Of a stretch of DNA of 64,000 nucleotides, positions 49,621 to 59,905 are shown piece after piece. The DNA is from Ancylobacter defluvii (GTDB lineage Bacteria > Pseudomonadota > Alphaproteobacteria > Rhizobiales > Xanthobacteraceae). The stretch covers positions 62,001-126,000 of the forward strand of contig NZ_JAHBGD010000024.1 in assembly GCF_018390605.1 (NCBI RefSeq). The letters run 5' to 3'. The translations under genes and the position numbers were made by a program. Under the pieces are notes generated by a model that made no database searches, was not told the DNA's origin, and was given only the letters and a program-made list of their open reading frames with translations. Positions within the stretch are counted from its first letter, which is position 1, and each line of letters opens with the position of its first letter.

Positions 49621-50544
49621 ATGCTCCTGACCCGCCTCGCGCTTCTGGGCCTTGTCGCCGCCGCCTCCGCCGCCCCGCTCGCCATCGCGCCGGCCGGCGC
49701 CGCGCAAATGCTGGCGCCGAGCTGCCCGGCCGGCAATGCGGCGCTGACACGCCTGAGCCAGCCGCTGCCGCGTTTCGCCAAGGCGCTGCGCGAGGGCGGG
49801 CCGGTGAAGATCGTCGCCATCGGCTCCTCCTCCACCGCCGGGGCCGGTGCGAGCTCGCGCGCCGCCAGCTATCCGAGCCGGCTGGAAGCGGCGCTGCGCC
49901 AGCGCTTTCCGGGGATCGACGTCACCGTGGTCAACCGCGGCATCAACGGCCAGGACGCGCCGGAAATGCTGGCCCGCTTCAACGCGGATGTGGCGGAGGA
50001 AAAGCCGACGCTGGTGCTGTGGCAGGCCGGGGTGAACGCGCTGTTCCGCGCCAACGGGCTCGCCACCGCCGAGACGCTGATGCGCGAGGCGATCACCCGC
50101 ACCCGGGCGCTGGGGGCCGACATCGTCATCATCGACCCGCAATATTCACCCAAGGTGATCGGCGATGCCGAGGCGCTCGACATGCTGCGGCTGCAGCAGC
50201 GCGTCGCCGACGAGGAAGGGGTGGGCGTGTTCCACCGCTTCGCGCTGATGCGCGAGTGGCACGAGGCGAAGGGGCTGGCCTTCGACGCCTTCACCTTCAA
50301 GGACGGCTTCCACATGAACGATTTCGGCTATGAGTGCTTCGCCAAGGGGCTTGGCGGCTCGCTCGCGGCCAATGTCGACAGCCAGCTGCGCTCGGCCGAT
50401 GTCAGCGTGAACCCGGCCTCGCTGGCCAAGCCGGTCAAGGCGGGCACCGCCATTCCCGGCGCGGCGGCGACGACCGGGAAGACCACGGCTCCGGCGGCCG
50501 GGACCGCGCCGGAAGGGCTGCCGGAGAGCACGCTGACGCCGTGA
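49621..50544 (+). CDS. Secreted SGNH/GDSL-type hydrolase
   Basis: A 307-residue protein with a signal peptide ending near PAGAA. SGNH blocks are visible: serine in VAIGSSSTAGAG near residue 68, glycine/asparagine in VNRGINGQDAPEM, the WQAGVNAL block and the catalytic D/H pair in DGFHMNDFGY near residue 220. The C-terminal 60 residues are Ala/Pro/Thr-rich. Such enzymes remove acetyl or other acyl groups from polysaccharides. It is 25 bases after its degenerate paralog, and a clear terminator follows, closing the opgC operon. Confidence 0.85.
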   Translation: MLLTRLALLGLVAAASAAPLAIAPAGAAQMLAPSCPAGNAALTRLSQPLPRFAKALREGGPVKIVAIGSSSTAGAGASSRAASYPSRLEAALRQRFPGIDVTVVNRGINGQDAPEMLARFNADVAEEKPTLVLWQAGVNALFRANGLATAETLMREAITRTRALGADIVIIDPQYSPKVIGDAEALDMLRLQQRVADEEGVGVFHRFALMREWHEAKGLAFDAFTFKDGFHMNDFGYECFAKGLGGSLAANVDSQLRSADVSVNPASLAKPVKAGTAIPGAAATTGKTTAPAAGTAPEGLPESTLTP

Positions 50545-50556
50545 TGGCGCGGGGCG

Positions 50557-50583
50557 GACGGCTGCCTGGTGGCGCCGTCTTTT
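50557..50583 (+). terminator. Intrinsic terminator of the opgC operon
   Basis: GACGGC-T-GCC, loop TGGT, GGC-GCCGTC forms a 9-base stem with one bulge, followed by TTTT. It starts 12 bases after the SGNH stop. Confidence 0.8.
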
Positions 50584-50803
50584 CTCGACGCCTCGATAAA
50601 ACGAACCGGACTGTCGGCCGCCTCGATCATCCCGACCTACGGTAGAAGCCGCGATTGCGAGCGGCCTGTTGCCGAACATCGCTCCGTGGCCGAATCCGGC
50701 CATAGCTTTCCATCGTCGTGAACTCGGGACCGCCTTCCGCGCTCCATTTTCTCCCGACATGCCGTTTCAGTGGCGATTACGGTGGAATTCCCCCCACGCA
50801 GGA

Positions 50804-51211
50804 ATGAGCGAATTTTCAGTGTCCGTTATCAGCCACATCACATTGGGCACCAACGACAAGCATCGTTCGGCGGAATTCTATGACGCCGTGCTGGGAGCGA
50901 TCGGTTTTTCCAGATTGCCCAAGCCGCCGGAAAAGCCCCTGGCCTATGAACGCGATGGCCAGATGCCGACCATCTACATCTACACGCCGCAGGACGGCCG
51001 CCCGGCAACATGGGGAAATGGAACCCACATTGCCTTCATCGCCGACACGAAGGCACAGGTTCGCTCCTTCCATGAACAAGCCCTGAAACTGGGAGGAAAG
51101 AACGAGGGAGAACCCGGGCCGCGGCCGCACTATGGCCCGAACTATTACGCGGCCTATGTGCGCGATCCCGATGGGAACAAGCTGCAGGCGGTTTGCTATG
51201 CGGCGGAATGA
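50804..51211 (+). CDS. VOC-family (glyoxalase/bleomycin resistance fold) protein
   Basis: A 135-residue paired beta-alpha-beta-beta-beta protein. ISHITLGTNDKHRSAEFYDAVLG at the N-terminus and AAYVRDPDGNKLQAVCY at the C-terminus are typical. The H in SHITLG and the acidic residue near the end of the second repeat could ligate metal. Homologues are annotated as glyoxalase-like or antibiotic-resistance-like without proven substrates. Start is ATG 50804; the RBS is weak. It stands alone between the terminator and the convergent O-methyltransferase. Confidence 0.82.
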   Translation: MSEFSVSVISHITLGTNDKHRSAEFYDAVLGAIGFSRLPKPPEKPLAYERDGQMPTIYIYTPQDGRPATWGNGTHIAFIADTKAQVRSFHEQALKLGGKNEGEPGPRPHYGPNYYAAYVRDPDGNKLQAVCYAAE

Positions 51212-51274
51212 GCGCTGAAGCTCCGGCACTATCTCGTCGAGCAGGTGATTCCACCCGATCGGAAAGGGCTCCGC

Positions 51275-51940
51275 TCACACCACCAGCGCGAGGGCGAAGC
51301 CGTCATAGCCCTTGGAGCCGACCGTCTGGATGGCGGTGGCGACGAGGCGCGGCTCGGCGGCGACTTTCTCCATGAAGCGGCGAATGCCCAGAACCGATTC
51401 GTCGGTGCTGGCCGGATCGGCAGCACGGCCCTCGCGCACCACATTGTCGGCGACGATCACCGTGCCGGGATGCGACAGGGCCAGAGCGGCGTCGAGATAA
51501 TGCGGGTTATTCGGCTTGTCGGCGTCGATGAAGACGAGGTCGAACGGCGCCTCGCCCGCCGCGATCATCGCCGCCAGCGTCGCACGGGCGGGACCGACAC
51601 GCACCTCCACCCGGTCCGCCAGCCCGGCACGGGCGATATTGGCCCGGGCCACCTCGGCATGGTGCGGATCGAACTCCAGCGTGACGAGACGACCCTCCGC
51701 CGGCAGGGCGCGGGCCAGCCAGATGGTGGAATAGCCGCCGAGCGTGCCGATCTCCAGAATGCGCCGGGCGCCGCGCATCAGCGCCAGCAGCATCAGCAAC
51801 TTGCCCTGATTCGGCGCGACGTTGATCGCCCGCAGGCCGGCGGCCTCGCTCGCCTCCAGCGTCGCCGCCAGGGCCTCGTCCGGCGGCAGCAGCGTCTGCT
51901 CGATCCACGCGTCGACGCGCGACCAGGCTGGCTGGCTCAC
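51275..51940 (-). CDS. SAM-dependent O-methyltransferase (family 3, CCoAOMT-like)
   Basis: A 221-residue class I methyltransferase. The SAM site is ILEIGTLGGYSTIWLARALP near residue 62; FDLVFIDADKPNNPHYLDAAL near residue 130 carries the metal ligands D and N seen in catechol/caffeoyl-CoA O-methyltransferases. VIVADNVVREG also fits. Substrate unknown. The GTG start overlaps the stop of the small gene upstream by four bases (GTGA), so the two are translated together. Confidence 0.88.
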   Translation of the reverse strand: MSQPAWSRVDAWIEQTLLPPDEALAATLEASEAAGLRAINVAPNQGKLLMLLALMRGARRILEIGTLGGYSTIWLARALPAEGRLVTLEFDPHHAEVARANIARAGLADRVEVRVGPARATLAAMIAAGEAPFDLVFIDADKPNNPHYLDAALALSHPGTVIVADNVVREGRAADPASTDESVLGIRRFMEKVAAEPRLVATAIQTVGSKGYDGFALALVV

Positions 51941-52248
51941 TCGTCGTCCCCGCGATCGGAGAAGGCGCCGCCGAAGCGCTTTATCACCGCCTCGCGGGCG
52001 GCGAGCACCTTCTTATCGTAATCGATCGCCATCGGCTCGGTGAGCACGCTCTCCAGCCCGGCCAGCAGCGCCCACAAGGCCGGCACCTCTGCCTCGTCCT
52101 CGACGAATTCGGCCAGCGCGTCGCCGTCGCCGTCATCGACGGTGCGAGAGAGGAACTCGAACAGCACCACCGCCACCGAGCGGTCGACGTGCAGGACGAT
52201 CTCCTCGGAGGATTTGTCGGTCGGGCCGGTGGACGGCTTGGCGGCCAT
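51937..52248 (-). CDS. Small acidic protein of unknown function
   Basis: A 103-residue protein without signal peptide or membrane helix. It is acidic in the middle (SRTVDDGDGDALAEFVEDEAE) and ends with KVLAAREAVIKRFGGAF. It shows no catalytic motif. The ATG at 52248 is preceded by GGAGAG. It overlaps the O-methyltransferase gene in GTGA, which makes a functional link to that enzyme, for example as a partner or regulator, possible but unproven. Confidence 0.75.
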   Translation of the reverse strand: MAAKPSTGPTDKSSEEIVLHVDRSVAVVLFEFLSRTVDDGDGDALAEFVEDEAEVPALWALLAGLESVLTEPMAIDYDKKVLAAREAVIKRFGGAFSDRGDDE

Positions 52249-52408
52249 GTGATGCTCTCCACGTTTCACTTCATTCCTCTCATTTTCCAGCGCCCCGCGC
52301 CACACGCATTCGCGAGAACCTGCTATCGCGGGCGAACTTGCTTTCGCGGGAACTTGCCTTCATGTGGCGGCCATGCTGGTTCAGCCGGCAAACATGAGGA
52401 GACCGGCG

Positions 52409-53320
52409 GTGAGCGCGGAAACAGACCTCCACACGGTGCGCGACTTTCTGCGCTACGCGATCAGCCGCTTCAACGCCGCCGGGCTGAGCTACGGCCACGG
52501 CACGACGCGGGCGCTCGACGAGGCGGCCTTCATCATCCTGGAGGCGCTGCACCTGCCGGTGGACGAGCTGGAGCCGTGGCTCGACGCCCGCCTGACCGGC
52601 GGCGAGCGCGCCCGTCTCGCGCGGCTGATCGACGAGCGCTGCCGCACCCGCACGCCGGCGGCCTACCTGCTCGGCCGCACCTATATTCGCGGGGTGCCGT
52701 TCAGGAGCGACACGCGGGCGATCGTGCCGCGCTCCTTCATCGGCGAGCTGATGGCCGGCCATTTGTTCGGCGGCGAGGGCTTCTCGCTGGTGCCGGAGCC
52801 GGAGGCGGTCGGGCGGGTGCTCGATCTGTGCACCGGCTCGGGCTGCCTCGCCATTCTCGCGGCGATGCTGTTCGAGAACGCCGAGGTGGATGCGGTCGAC
52901 CTGTCGCCGGACGCGCTGGCGCTGGCGGCGGAGAATGTGGCGCTGCACCAGATGGAAGGCCGGGTGCGCCTGCACCAGGGCGACCTGTTCGCGCCGCTCG
53001 GCGGCCAGCGCTACGACCTCATCATCACCAACCCGCCCTATGTCGATGCCGAGGCCTGCGCGGCGCTGCCGGCGGAATACCGCCACGAGCCGATGCTCGC
53101 CTTCGATGGCGGGCCGGACGGGCTCGACATCGTGCGGCGCATCCTCAAGGAGGCGCCCCGCCACCTCGCCCGCGACGGCGGGCTGATCTGCGAGATCGGC
53201 ACCGGCCGGGAAATCCTCGAAGCCGAATATCCCGATCTGCCGTTCCTCTGGCTCGATACCGAGGACAGCGAGGGCGAGGTGTTCTGGCTGTCGGTGGGGG
53301 ATTTCGCCGCCGCGCGATGA
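52409..53320 (+). CDS. prmB: 50S ribosomal protein L3 N5-glutamine methyltransferase
   Basis: A 303-residue methyltransferase. The NPPY motif at residues 208-211 (LIITNPPYVD) methylates a glutamine side chain; the SAM loop is VLDLCTGSGCLAILAA. The N-terminal helical domain opens with TVRDFLRYAISRFNAAGLSYGHGT, which separates PrmB from PrmC. I chose GTG 52409 because GAGGAG lies about 8 bases before it; ATGs at 52364 and 52394 are upstream alternatives. It is divergent from the small acidic protein gene. Confidence 0.9.
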   Translation: MSAETDLHTVRDFLRYAISRFNAAGLSYGHGTTRALDEAAFIILEALHLPVDELEPWLDARLTGGERARLARLIDERCRTRTPAAYLLGRTYIRGVPFRSDTRAIVPRSFIGELMAGHLFGGEGFSLVPEPEAVGRVLDLCTGSGCLAILAAMLFENAEVDAVDLSPDALALAAENVALHQMEGRVRLHQGDLFAPLGGQRYDLIITNPPYVDAEACAALPAEYRHEPMLAFDGGPDGLDIVRRILKEAPRHLARDGGLICEIGTGREILEAEYPDLPFLWLDTEDSEGEVFWLSVGDFAAAR

Positions 53321-53428
53321 GCAGCCGCGCAAGGTGGGGACAAGCCGGGGCCGCACGGCGCGCCGCCGGATTTCCGCCATGGGAGGCGGTTGCTGTGCGG
53401 GGCAAAGCAACCGCCCGTGAGGAAGCCC

Positions 53429-54268
53429 ATGTGCCGCCTGCCCGCCCTCGCCCCGTTCACGTTTGTCCCGTTCGCGCTCGCCCCGTTCACGCTTGCCCTG
53501 CTGCTCGCGTCACCCGCCGGTGCCGCGACGCTGTGCACCGCCCTCGCCGACGCCGCCACCGGCAAGGTGCTGACGCAGGACGGCCCCGGCTGCGAGGCGC
53601 GGGTGAGCCCGGCCTCCACCTTCAAGATCCCGATCGCGCTGATGGGCTACGACGCCGGCATCCTGACCGACGCGCATGCTCCCTCCTGGCCCTACAAGCC
53701 GGGCTATCCCGCCTGGCGCAAGGAGTGGAAGCGCGACACCGACCCGACCTACTGGATGCAGGAATCGGTGGTCTGGTACTCGCAGGAGATTACCCGCACG
53801 CTCGGCATGGAACGCTTCCGCGCCTATGTCGACGGCTTCGGCTACGGCAATGAGGACGTCTCCGGCACCAGGGGCAAGAAGGACGGCCTGACCGAATCCT
53901 GGCTCTCCACCTCGCTCGCCATCTCGCCCACGGAGCAGCTCGGCTTCCTCGGCCGCATGCTGCGCGGCGAATTGCCGGTGTCGAAGCGGGCGGTAGAGAT
54001 GACGGCCGAGATCCTCCGCGTCGGCACCACGCCGAATGGCTGGCAGGTGCATGGCAAGACCGGCATGGGCTTCGCCCGCGACGCCAACGGCAAGCCGGTA
54101 CGCGGCAAGCCCTATGGCTGGTTCGTCGGCTGGGCGACCAAGGACGGGCGCAGCGTGACCTTCGCCCGGCTCGACCGCGACGCGGCGCGGCAGGACACGC
54201 CGACCAGCTGGCGCGCACGCGACGCCATGCTGGCCGAGCTGCCGGGGATGCTCGACGCGGTGAAGTGA
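53429..54268 (+). CDS. Class D (OXA-type) beta-lactamase
   Basis: A 279-residue periplasmic serine hydrolase. All class D motifs are present: S63-T-F-K66 with the nucleophile and carbamylation lysine, S113-V-V, Y139-G-N, and K210-T-G, plus WFVGWA near residue 227. The signal peptide is unusual, with a duplicated FALAPFT/ALAPFTF pattern. GAGGAAG precedes ATG 53429. It is near a lytic transglycosylase gene, which suggests a cell-wall-linked role, but its size and motifs fit a hydrolysing enzyme. Codon usage matches neighbours, so no recent acquisition is evident. Spectrum cannot be predicted. Confidence 0.9.
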   Translation: MCRLPALAPFTFVPFALAPFTLALLLASPAGAATLCTALADAATGKVLTQDGPGCEARVSPASTFKIPIALMGYDAGILTDAHAPSWPYKPGYPAWRKEWKRDTDPTYWMQESVVWYSQEITRTLGMERFRAYVDGFGYGNEDVSGTRGKKDGLTESWLSTSLAISPTEQLGFLGRMLRGELPVSKRAVEMTAEILRVGTTPNGWQVHGKTGMGFARDANGKPVRGKPYGWFVGWATKDGRSVTFARLDRDAARQDTPTSWRARDAMLAELPGMLDAVK

Positions 54269-54302
54269 GGACGCCGGGAGCGTGACGTGAGGGGATCGCC
54301 CC

Positions 54303-55532
54303 TCACCCGCCGCGCATGTGCTTCAGTACCGCGGCGTCGGGCCAGCAATCGAGCGCGAGGCCGTTGGCCTTCTGATAGGCGCCGAGCGCGGCGCGGGTCT
54401 TCATGCCGGCCTTGCCGTCGACCTTCTCATTGTAGAAGCCCTCGCGGGTGAGCACCTTCTGCATGAATTCAAGGTCGCGGGTCTTCACCAGCGCGATCTG
54501 CTGCCAGTCCCGCGCGAAGGGGCGGTCATCCTCGATGCGGTCGGCGAGGTGGCCGACATAGAGCACGTAGAGATCGGCGAAGTTGTAGCTCTTCAGCACG
54601 AAATAATTGGCCGGGGTCAGGAAGGCCGGGCCGAACGGGCCGGCGGGCATGATGATCGAGGCCGGGTCCTTCATCGCCGCCGGCGGGATGCGGCGGCCAT
54701 CCGCCACCTTCACGCCGCGCTTCAGCCAATCGGCGATCGGCAGTGTGACGGCGGGCTCGGCCTGCGTGCAATCGAAGCCGGCCGGCACGGCGATCTCGTA
54801 GGCCCAGCGCCGGCCGGGCTGCCAGCCCTCCTCGCGCAGCAGGCTGGCGGTGGCGGCCAGCGCCTCCGGGATCGAAGTCCAGATATTGGCGGTGCCGTCG
54901 CCGTCGAGGTCGACGCCGTATTTCAGGTAGCCGGTCGGCATGAACTGGGTGAGGCCCATGGCGCCGGCCCATGAGCTCTTCATGTCGGCACGCCGGACAT
55001 GGCCTTCGTCGAGAATCTTCAGCGCGGCGAGGAACTCGGCGCGGAACTCGTCCTTGCGGCGGCCGACATAGGCCTGCGTCGCCACGACGCGCAGGGCGTC
55101 GTGGTTGAGTTTAGCCGCACCGTAGGAGGTCTCGCGGGCCCAGATGGCGAGCAGGATCGAGCCCGGCACGCCGAAGCGCCGCTCGATGGCGGCGAGTTCG
55201 CCGCTATACTGCGCCGCGAGCTTGCGCCCGCGCGCCGCGTAGTTGCCGATCGCCTTGTCGGAGAGATAGGCGGCCGGGGTCTGCACGAACTCGGCCTGGC
55301 CGGAGGGCTTTTGCGGCTTGCCGGGAATGGCGAGGTCGGGGAGCGAGTAGTCGGGCTCCAGCCCCCTGGCCTCGCGCTCGAAACTGGCGCGCGAGATGCC
55401 CATCTGCTGCGCTGCCGGCCATTGCGCGGCGAGCCAGCGGTCGAAGGCGGCGTCCGCCCGGGCGGCGGCGGGCGCGCCGATCGCGGCGGACAGGGACAGG
55501 AAAACGACGGCGAAGCGGGTCAGGATGCGCAT
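54303..55532 (-). CDS. Lytic murein transglycosylase, MltB family
   Basis: A 409-residue exported enzyme with a signal peptide (FAVVFLSLSAAIGAPAAARA). The SLT_2 domain spans about residues 25-320: the catalytic glutamate lies in LLAIWARETSYGAAK and the substrate loop in AGAMGLTQFMPTGY. A C-terminal peptidoglycan-binding domain (FYNEKVDGKAGMKTRAALGAYQK) anchors it. No lipobox is present, so it should be soluble, closer to SltB. It cleaves glycan strands with anhydromuramic acid formation. AGGGCGC precedes the ATG. Convergent with the beta-lactamase. Confidence 0.92.
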   Translation of the reverse strand: MRILTRFAVVFLSLSAAIGAPAAARADAAFDRWLAAQWPAAQQMGISRASFEREARGLEPDYSLPDLAIPGKPQKPSGQAEFVQTPAAYLSDKAIGNYAARGRKLAAQYSGELAAIERRFGVPGSILLAIWARETSYGAAKLNHDALRVVATQAYVGRRKDEFRAEFLAALKILDEGHVRRADMKSSWAGAMGLTQFMPTGYLKYGVDLDGDGTANIWTSIPEALAATASLLREEGWQPGRRWAYEIAVPAGFDCTQAEPAVTLPIADWLKRGVKVADGRRIPPAAMKDPASIIMPAGPFGPAFLTPANYFVLKSYNFADLYVLYVGHLADRIEDDRPFARDWQQIALVKTRDLEFMQKVLTREGFYNEKVDGKAGMKTRAALGAYQKANGLALDCWPDAAVLKHMRGG

Positions 55533-55663
55533 GCGCCCTATTTAGCCCAGCGGGTGCGACATGGAAAATCACCGCCGGTTCATGAACGGCTGTCGGATCG
55601 ACGCGCCGCCGATCGTCCTTGGGGGGCCGGCGCCGAGGCCGGCGAGCAACGGGAGAGAAAACG

Positions 55664-56143
55664 ATGGGACTGAAGCAGGCGATCACGCCCTATCTGTGGT
55701 TCGACACCCAAGCCGAGGAGGCGGCGCGGTTCTACGTATCGGTGTTCCCCAATTCGCGCATCCTCACGGTGGCGCGCTATTCGGAACTCGGCCCCGGCCC
55801 GGAGGGCAGCGTGATGGTGGTGCTGTTCGAACTCGACGGCATGCAGTTCGGCGCCATCAATGGCGGAACGGTGTTCAAGCTCAGCGAGGCCACCTCCTTC
55901 CTGATCGACTGCAAGACGCAGGAGGAGATCGACTTCTACTGGGAGAAGCTCGGCGCCGGCGGCCTGTACCAGCCCTGCGGCTGGGTGAAGGACCGCTTCG
56001 GCCTTTCCTGGCAGGTCAATTCGAGCGCCCTCGTCGAGAAGGCGCATGCCGACCCCGCCACCTCGCGGCGCGTGATGGAGGCGATGATGCAGATGACCAA
56101 GATCGACCTCGCGGTGCTGCAGAAGGCGGCAGAGGGGGCGTGA
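55664..56143 (+). CDS. VOC-family PhnB-like protein
   Basis: A 159-residue protein of the group once labelled 3-demethylubiquinone methyltransferase-like, now VOC/PhnB. ITPYLWFDTQAEEAARFYVSVFPNS at the start and GWVKDRFGLSWQV near residue 107 are hallmarks. GGGAG lies upstream of the ATG. Activity unknown. Confidence 0.88.
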   Translation: MGLKQAITPYLWFDTQAEEAARFYVSVFPNSRILTVARYSELGPGPEGSVMVVLFELDGMQFGAINGGTVFKLSEATSFLIDCKTQEEIDFYWEKLGAGGLYQPCGWVKDRFGLSWQVNSSALVEKAHADPATSRRVMEAMMQMTKIDLAVLQKAAEGA

Positions 56144-56472
56144 GGCGCGCGGCGCAACCGGCGGGCGTCACCACTGACCGGCGTCACGGGCAGGGACAAT
56201 CGAGGTGCGGTGCCTCGCCCGGCTTGCCGGCCTCGACCCATGCGAGTTTGCCGCGCAGGAAGGCGAGAGCGGCGTCGAGCCGGGCCACGAATGGCGTCGC
56301 GCGACAGGCCGGTGCTCCGATATCAGCATGCGGTGCCCCTCGACCTTGGACTACACTTGTCGCTCGCGCTGGATGACCACGCCATGGCGGCGCTGGAGCC
56401 GCTGGCGGCGGCGGTCCAGGGCCTGGCGATCCAGGCCGGCCGCGCGGCGGCTAGGAGGGCGCCCGCGCGCGG
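56144..56472. other. Intergenic region with one doubtful small ORF
   Basis: A 61-residue ORF at 56291-56476 (MASRDRPVLRYQHAVPL) reads through ALDDHAMAALEPLAAAV, giving amphipathic helices, and overlaps the tam stop on the other strand. I cannot tell it from chance in this GC-rich sequence. Nothing else was found. Confidence 0.35.
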
Positions 56473-57249
56473 CTAGCGCACCGCGACGATGAACAGGCGC
56501 GGGAAACGCAGCAGCACCTTGCCATCCACCCGCGCCGGATAGGCCTGCGCGATCCGCGCGGTGTAGGCGGCGAGGAAGGCCTCGCGCTCGGCGGCGTCGA
56601 GCGGATCGAGATAGGGGCGCAGCGCCGTCGACTTGAACCACTCGACGATGGCGGGCGCGCCGTCGAGGGCGTGCTGATAATGGGTGTGCCAGATCTCGAC
56701 CTGCCGGGCGACCGGCTTCAGCAGATCATAATAGGCGCCGACCGCGGGCAGCTCGTCGCGGGTGGCGCCGGCGATCTTGCCCGCCCATGGCCCCTCCGCC
56801 GCGGTTTCCGCCATCAGCACATGCGAGGGCTCGGCGACGTTGTCGGGCATCTGCACCGCCAGCACGCCGCCCTCGGGCAGCGCCTCGAGGAGGCGGACCA
56901 GCACGGCGGGATGATCCGGCACCCACTGGAACACGGCGTTGCCGAAGACGAGGTCGGTGCCGGGCTCGGGCGCCCAGGTGCCGACATCGGCGACGGCGAA
57001 GCGCGCGGACGGCAGGCGCTCGCTCGCCTGCTTCACCATGTTGGGCGAGGAATCGATGCCGAGCACCTCGGCCTGCGGCCAGCGCTCCGCCAGCAGCTGG
57101 GTGGAGTTGCCCGGCCCGCAGCCGATATCGACGATGCGGCGGGGGGCGGCCAGCGGAATTTGCGCCACCAGATCGCGCGGCGGGCGCGTGCGCTCGTCCT
57201 CGAACTTCAGGTAGAGGCTCGGGTTCCAGTCTTCCGATGCGGTGCGCAT
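56473..57249 (-). CDS. tam: Trans-aconitate 2-methyltransferase
   Basis: A 258-residue class I methyltransferase, matching the Tam family throughout: [20 protein letters not shown] at the N-terminus, [14 protein letters not shown] site near residue 41, [13 protein letters not shown] and [14 protein letters not shown], and [11 protein letters not shown]. It methylates trans-aconitate, a spontaneous aconitate isomer that inhibits aconitase, and so detoxifies it. GGAGG lies 7 bases before the ATG. Confidence 0.92.
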   Translation of the reverse strand: MRTASEDWNPSLYLKFEDERTRPPRDLVAQIPLAAPRRIVDIGCGPGNSTQLLAERWPQAEVLGIDSSPNMVKQASERLPSARFAVADVGTWAPEPGTDLVFGNAVFQWVPDHPAVLVRLLEALPEGGVLAVQMPDNVAEPSHVLMAETAAEGPWAGKIAGATRDELPAVGAYYDLLKPVARQVEIWHTHYQHALDGAPAIVEWFKSTALRPYLDPLDAAEREAFLAAYTARIAQAYPARVDGKVLLRFPRLFIVAVR

Positions 57250-57348
57250 ATGCGGTCCTCCGTTGCGGGCGGAACATGCCGCAGCGGGGGTGCCGCGCCA
57301 AGCCGGGCGGGAAGAACGTCGTTCTTTTCTGGCCTTGCATGGCCAAAG

Positions 57349-57382
57349 AAAAGGCCGGCGCGGAGCGTCCGGCCGGCCTTTT
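57349..57382. terminator. Bidirectional hairpin after ettA
   Basis: AAAAGGCCGG (57349-57358) pairs with CCGGCCTTTT (57373-57382), 20 bases beyond the ettA stop. T tracts on both strands fit an intrinsic terminator. Confidence 0.75.
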
Positions 57383-57401
57383 CAACGTCGCGAGGTGTGC
57401 C

Positions 57402-59057
<1,656 letters not shown>

Positions 59058-59144
59058 GAGCCAGATCCTGCGCATCTGCGCGTGGGGCGCGCGCCGCGGT
59101 CATGCCGACGACGGGCTTGGTGCCGGGGAGAAAGGGTTTGCGCG

Positions 59145-59699
59145 CTATGTAGACCGCGCACCGGTGGGCGGCAAGACCACCGGACCGGCCTGCGGCGCCA
59201 GCGGCACCGGGAAGCTGCGGATTTCCGCCGCCGCCGCCGGGAAGCGGGCCACCAGCGCCTCCTCCTCGCCGAGCTCGACATCCTCAGGCTCGACGCCGGG
59301 CCATTCGGTGCTGGCGCCGAGAAACCAGCGGCCGCCGGCAAGCAGCCGCGCCGTGTGGAAGGTGCCGCCGGGAATATAGAGCTGCACCCGCTGGCCGGCG
59401 GCGAGATCGGGGCCGACCACGACGCGCTCGATGCCGCCATCCTCGCGCATCAGCAGCACATCCAGCGGGTCGCCGAGATAATAGTGATAGAGCTGGTGGT
59501 TGAAGATGCGGTGGAGCTGTACCGGCGCCTGCGGCGTCACCAGGAAATACAGCGCCGAGCCCATCGGCCGCCCGCCCTCGAACGGGGCCGGCAGCCCGCC
59601 GGGCGCGATGCGCTCGCCGGCGACGTAGGTCAGCCGCACGAAGCCGCAGGTCGCGCCGGGCGAAAGATCGAGCAGCGCGATAACTTCGTCGGCGGTCAT
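59145..59699 (-). CDS. DUF985 cupin-like protein
   Basis: A 184-residue beta-barrel protein. MGSALYFLVTPQAPVQLHRIFNHQLYHYYLGDPLD (in pieces: ALYFLVTP, HRIFNHQLYHYY) and LYIPGGTFHTARL are DUF985 hallmarks. Histidines in these blocks could bind metal or a sugar-like ligand. Homologues have been compared to sugar epimerases and uronic-acid cupins, but function is unproven. GGAGGGAATGGC precedes ATG 59699. It lies upstream of, and divergent from, the trehalose cluster. Confidence 0.85.
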   Translation of the reverse strand: MTADEVIALLDLSPGATCGFVRLTYVAGERIAPGGLPAPFEGGRPMGSALYFLVTPQAPVQLHRIFNHQLYHYYLGDPLDVLLMREDGGIERVVVGPDLAAGQRVQLYIPGGTFHTARLLAGGRWFLGASTEWPGVEPEDVELGEEEALVARFPAAAAEIRSFPVPLAPQAGPVVLPPTGARST

Positions 59700-59905
59700 G
59701 CCATTCCCTCCGGTCCGGGAAACCATCCTATCGCGCCGCACCGATCCCGCCACCGACAAGCCGCGCCGGGGACGGCACTTTCCTGCTCCGGTATTGGAAC
59801 GCCACCGCTCGCTGCGCGTTAAGGCCATGCTGCATGGCAGCGAAGGGGAGTCTGCGCCTATCATAGCACCTCCCTGCACGGGTCCGAGGCTTGTATAGGG
59901 TTGGC

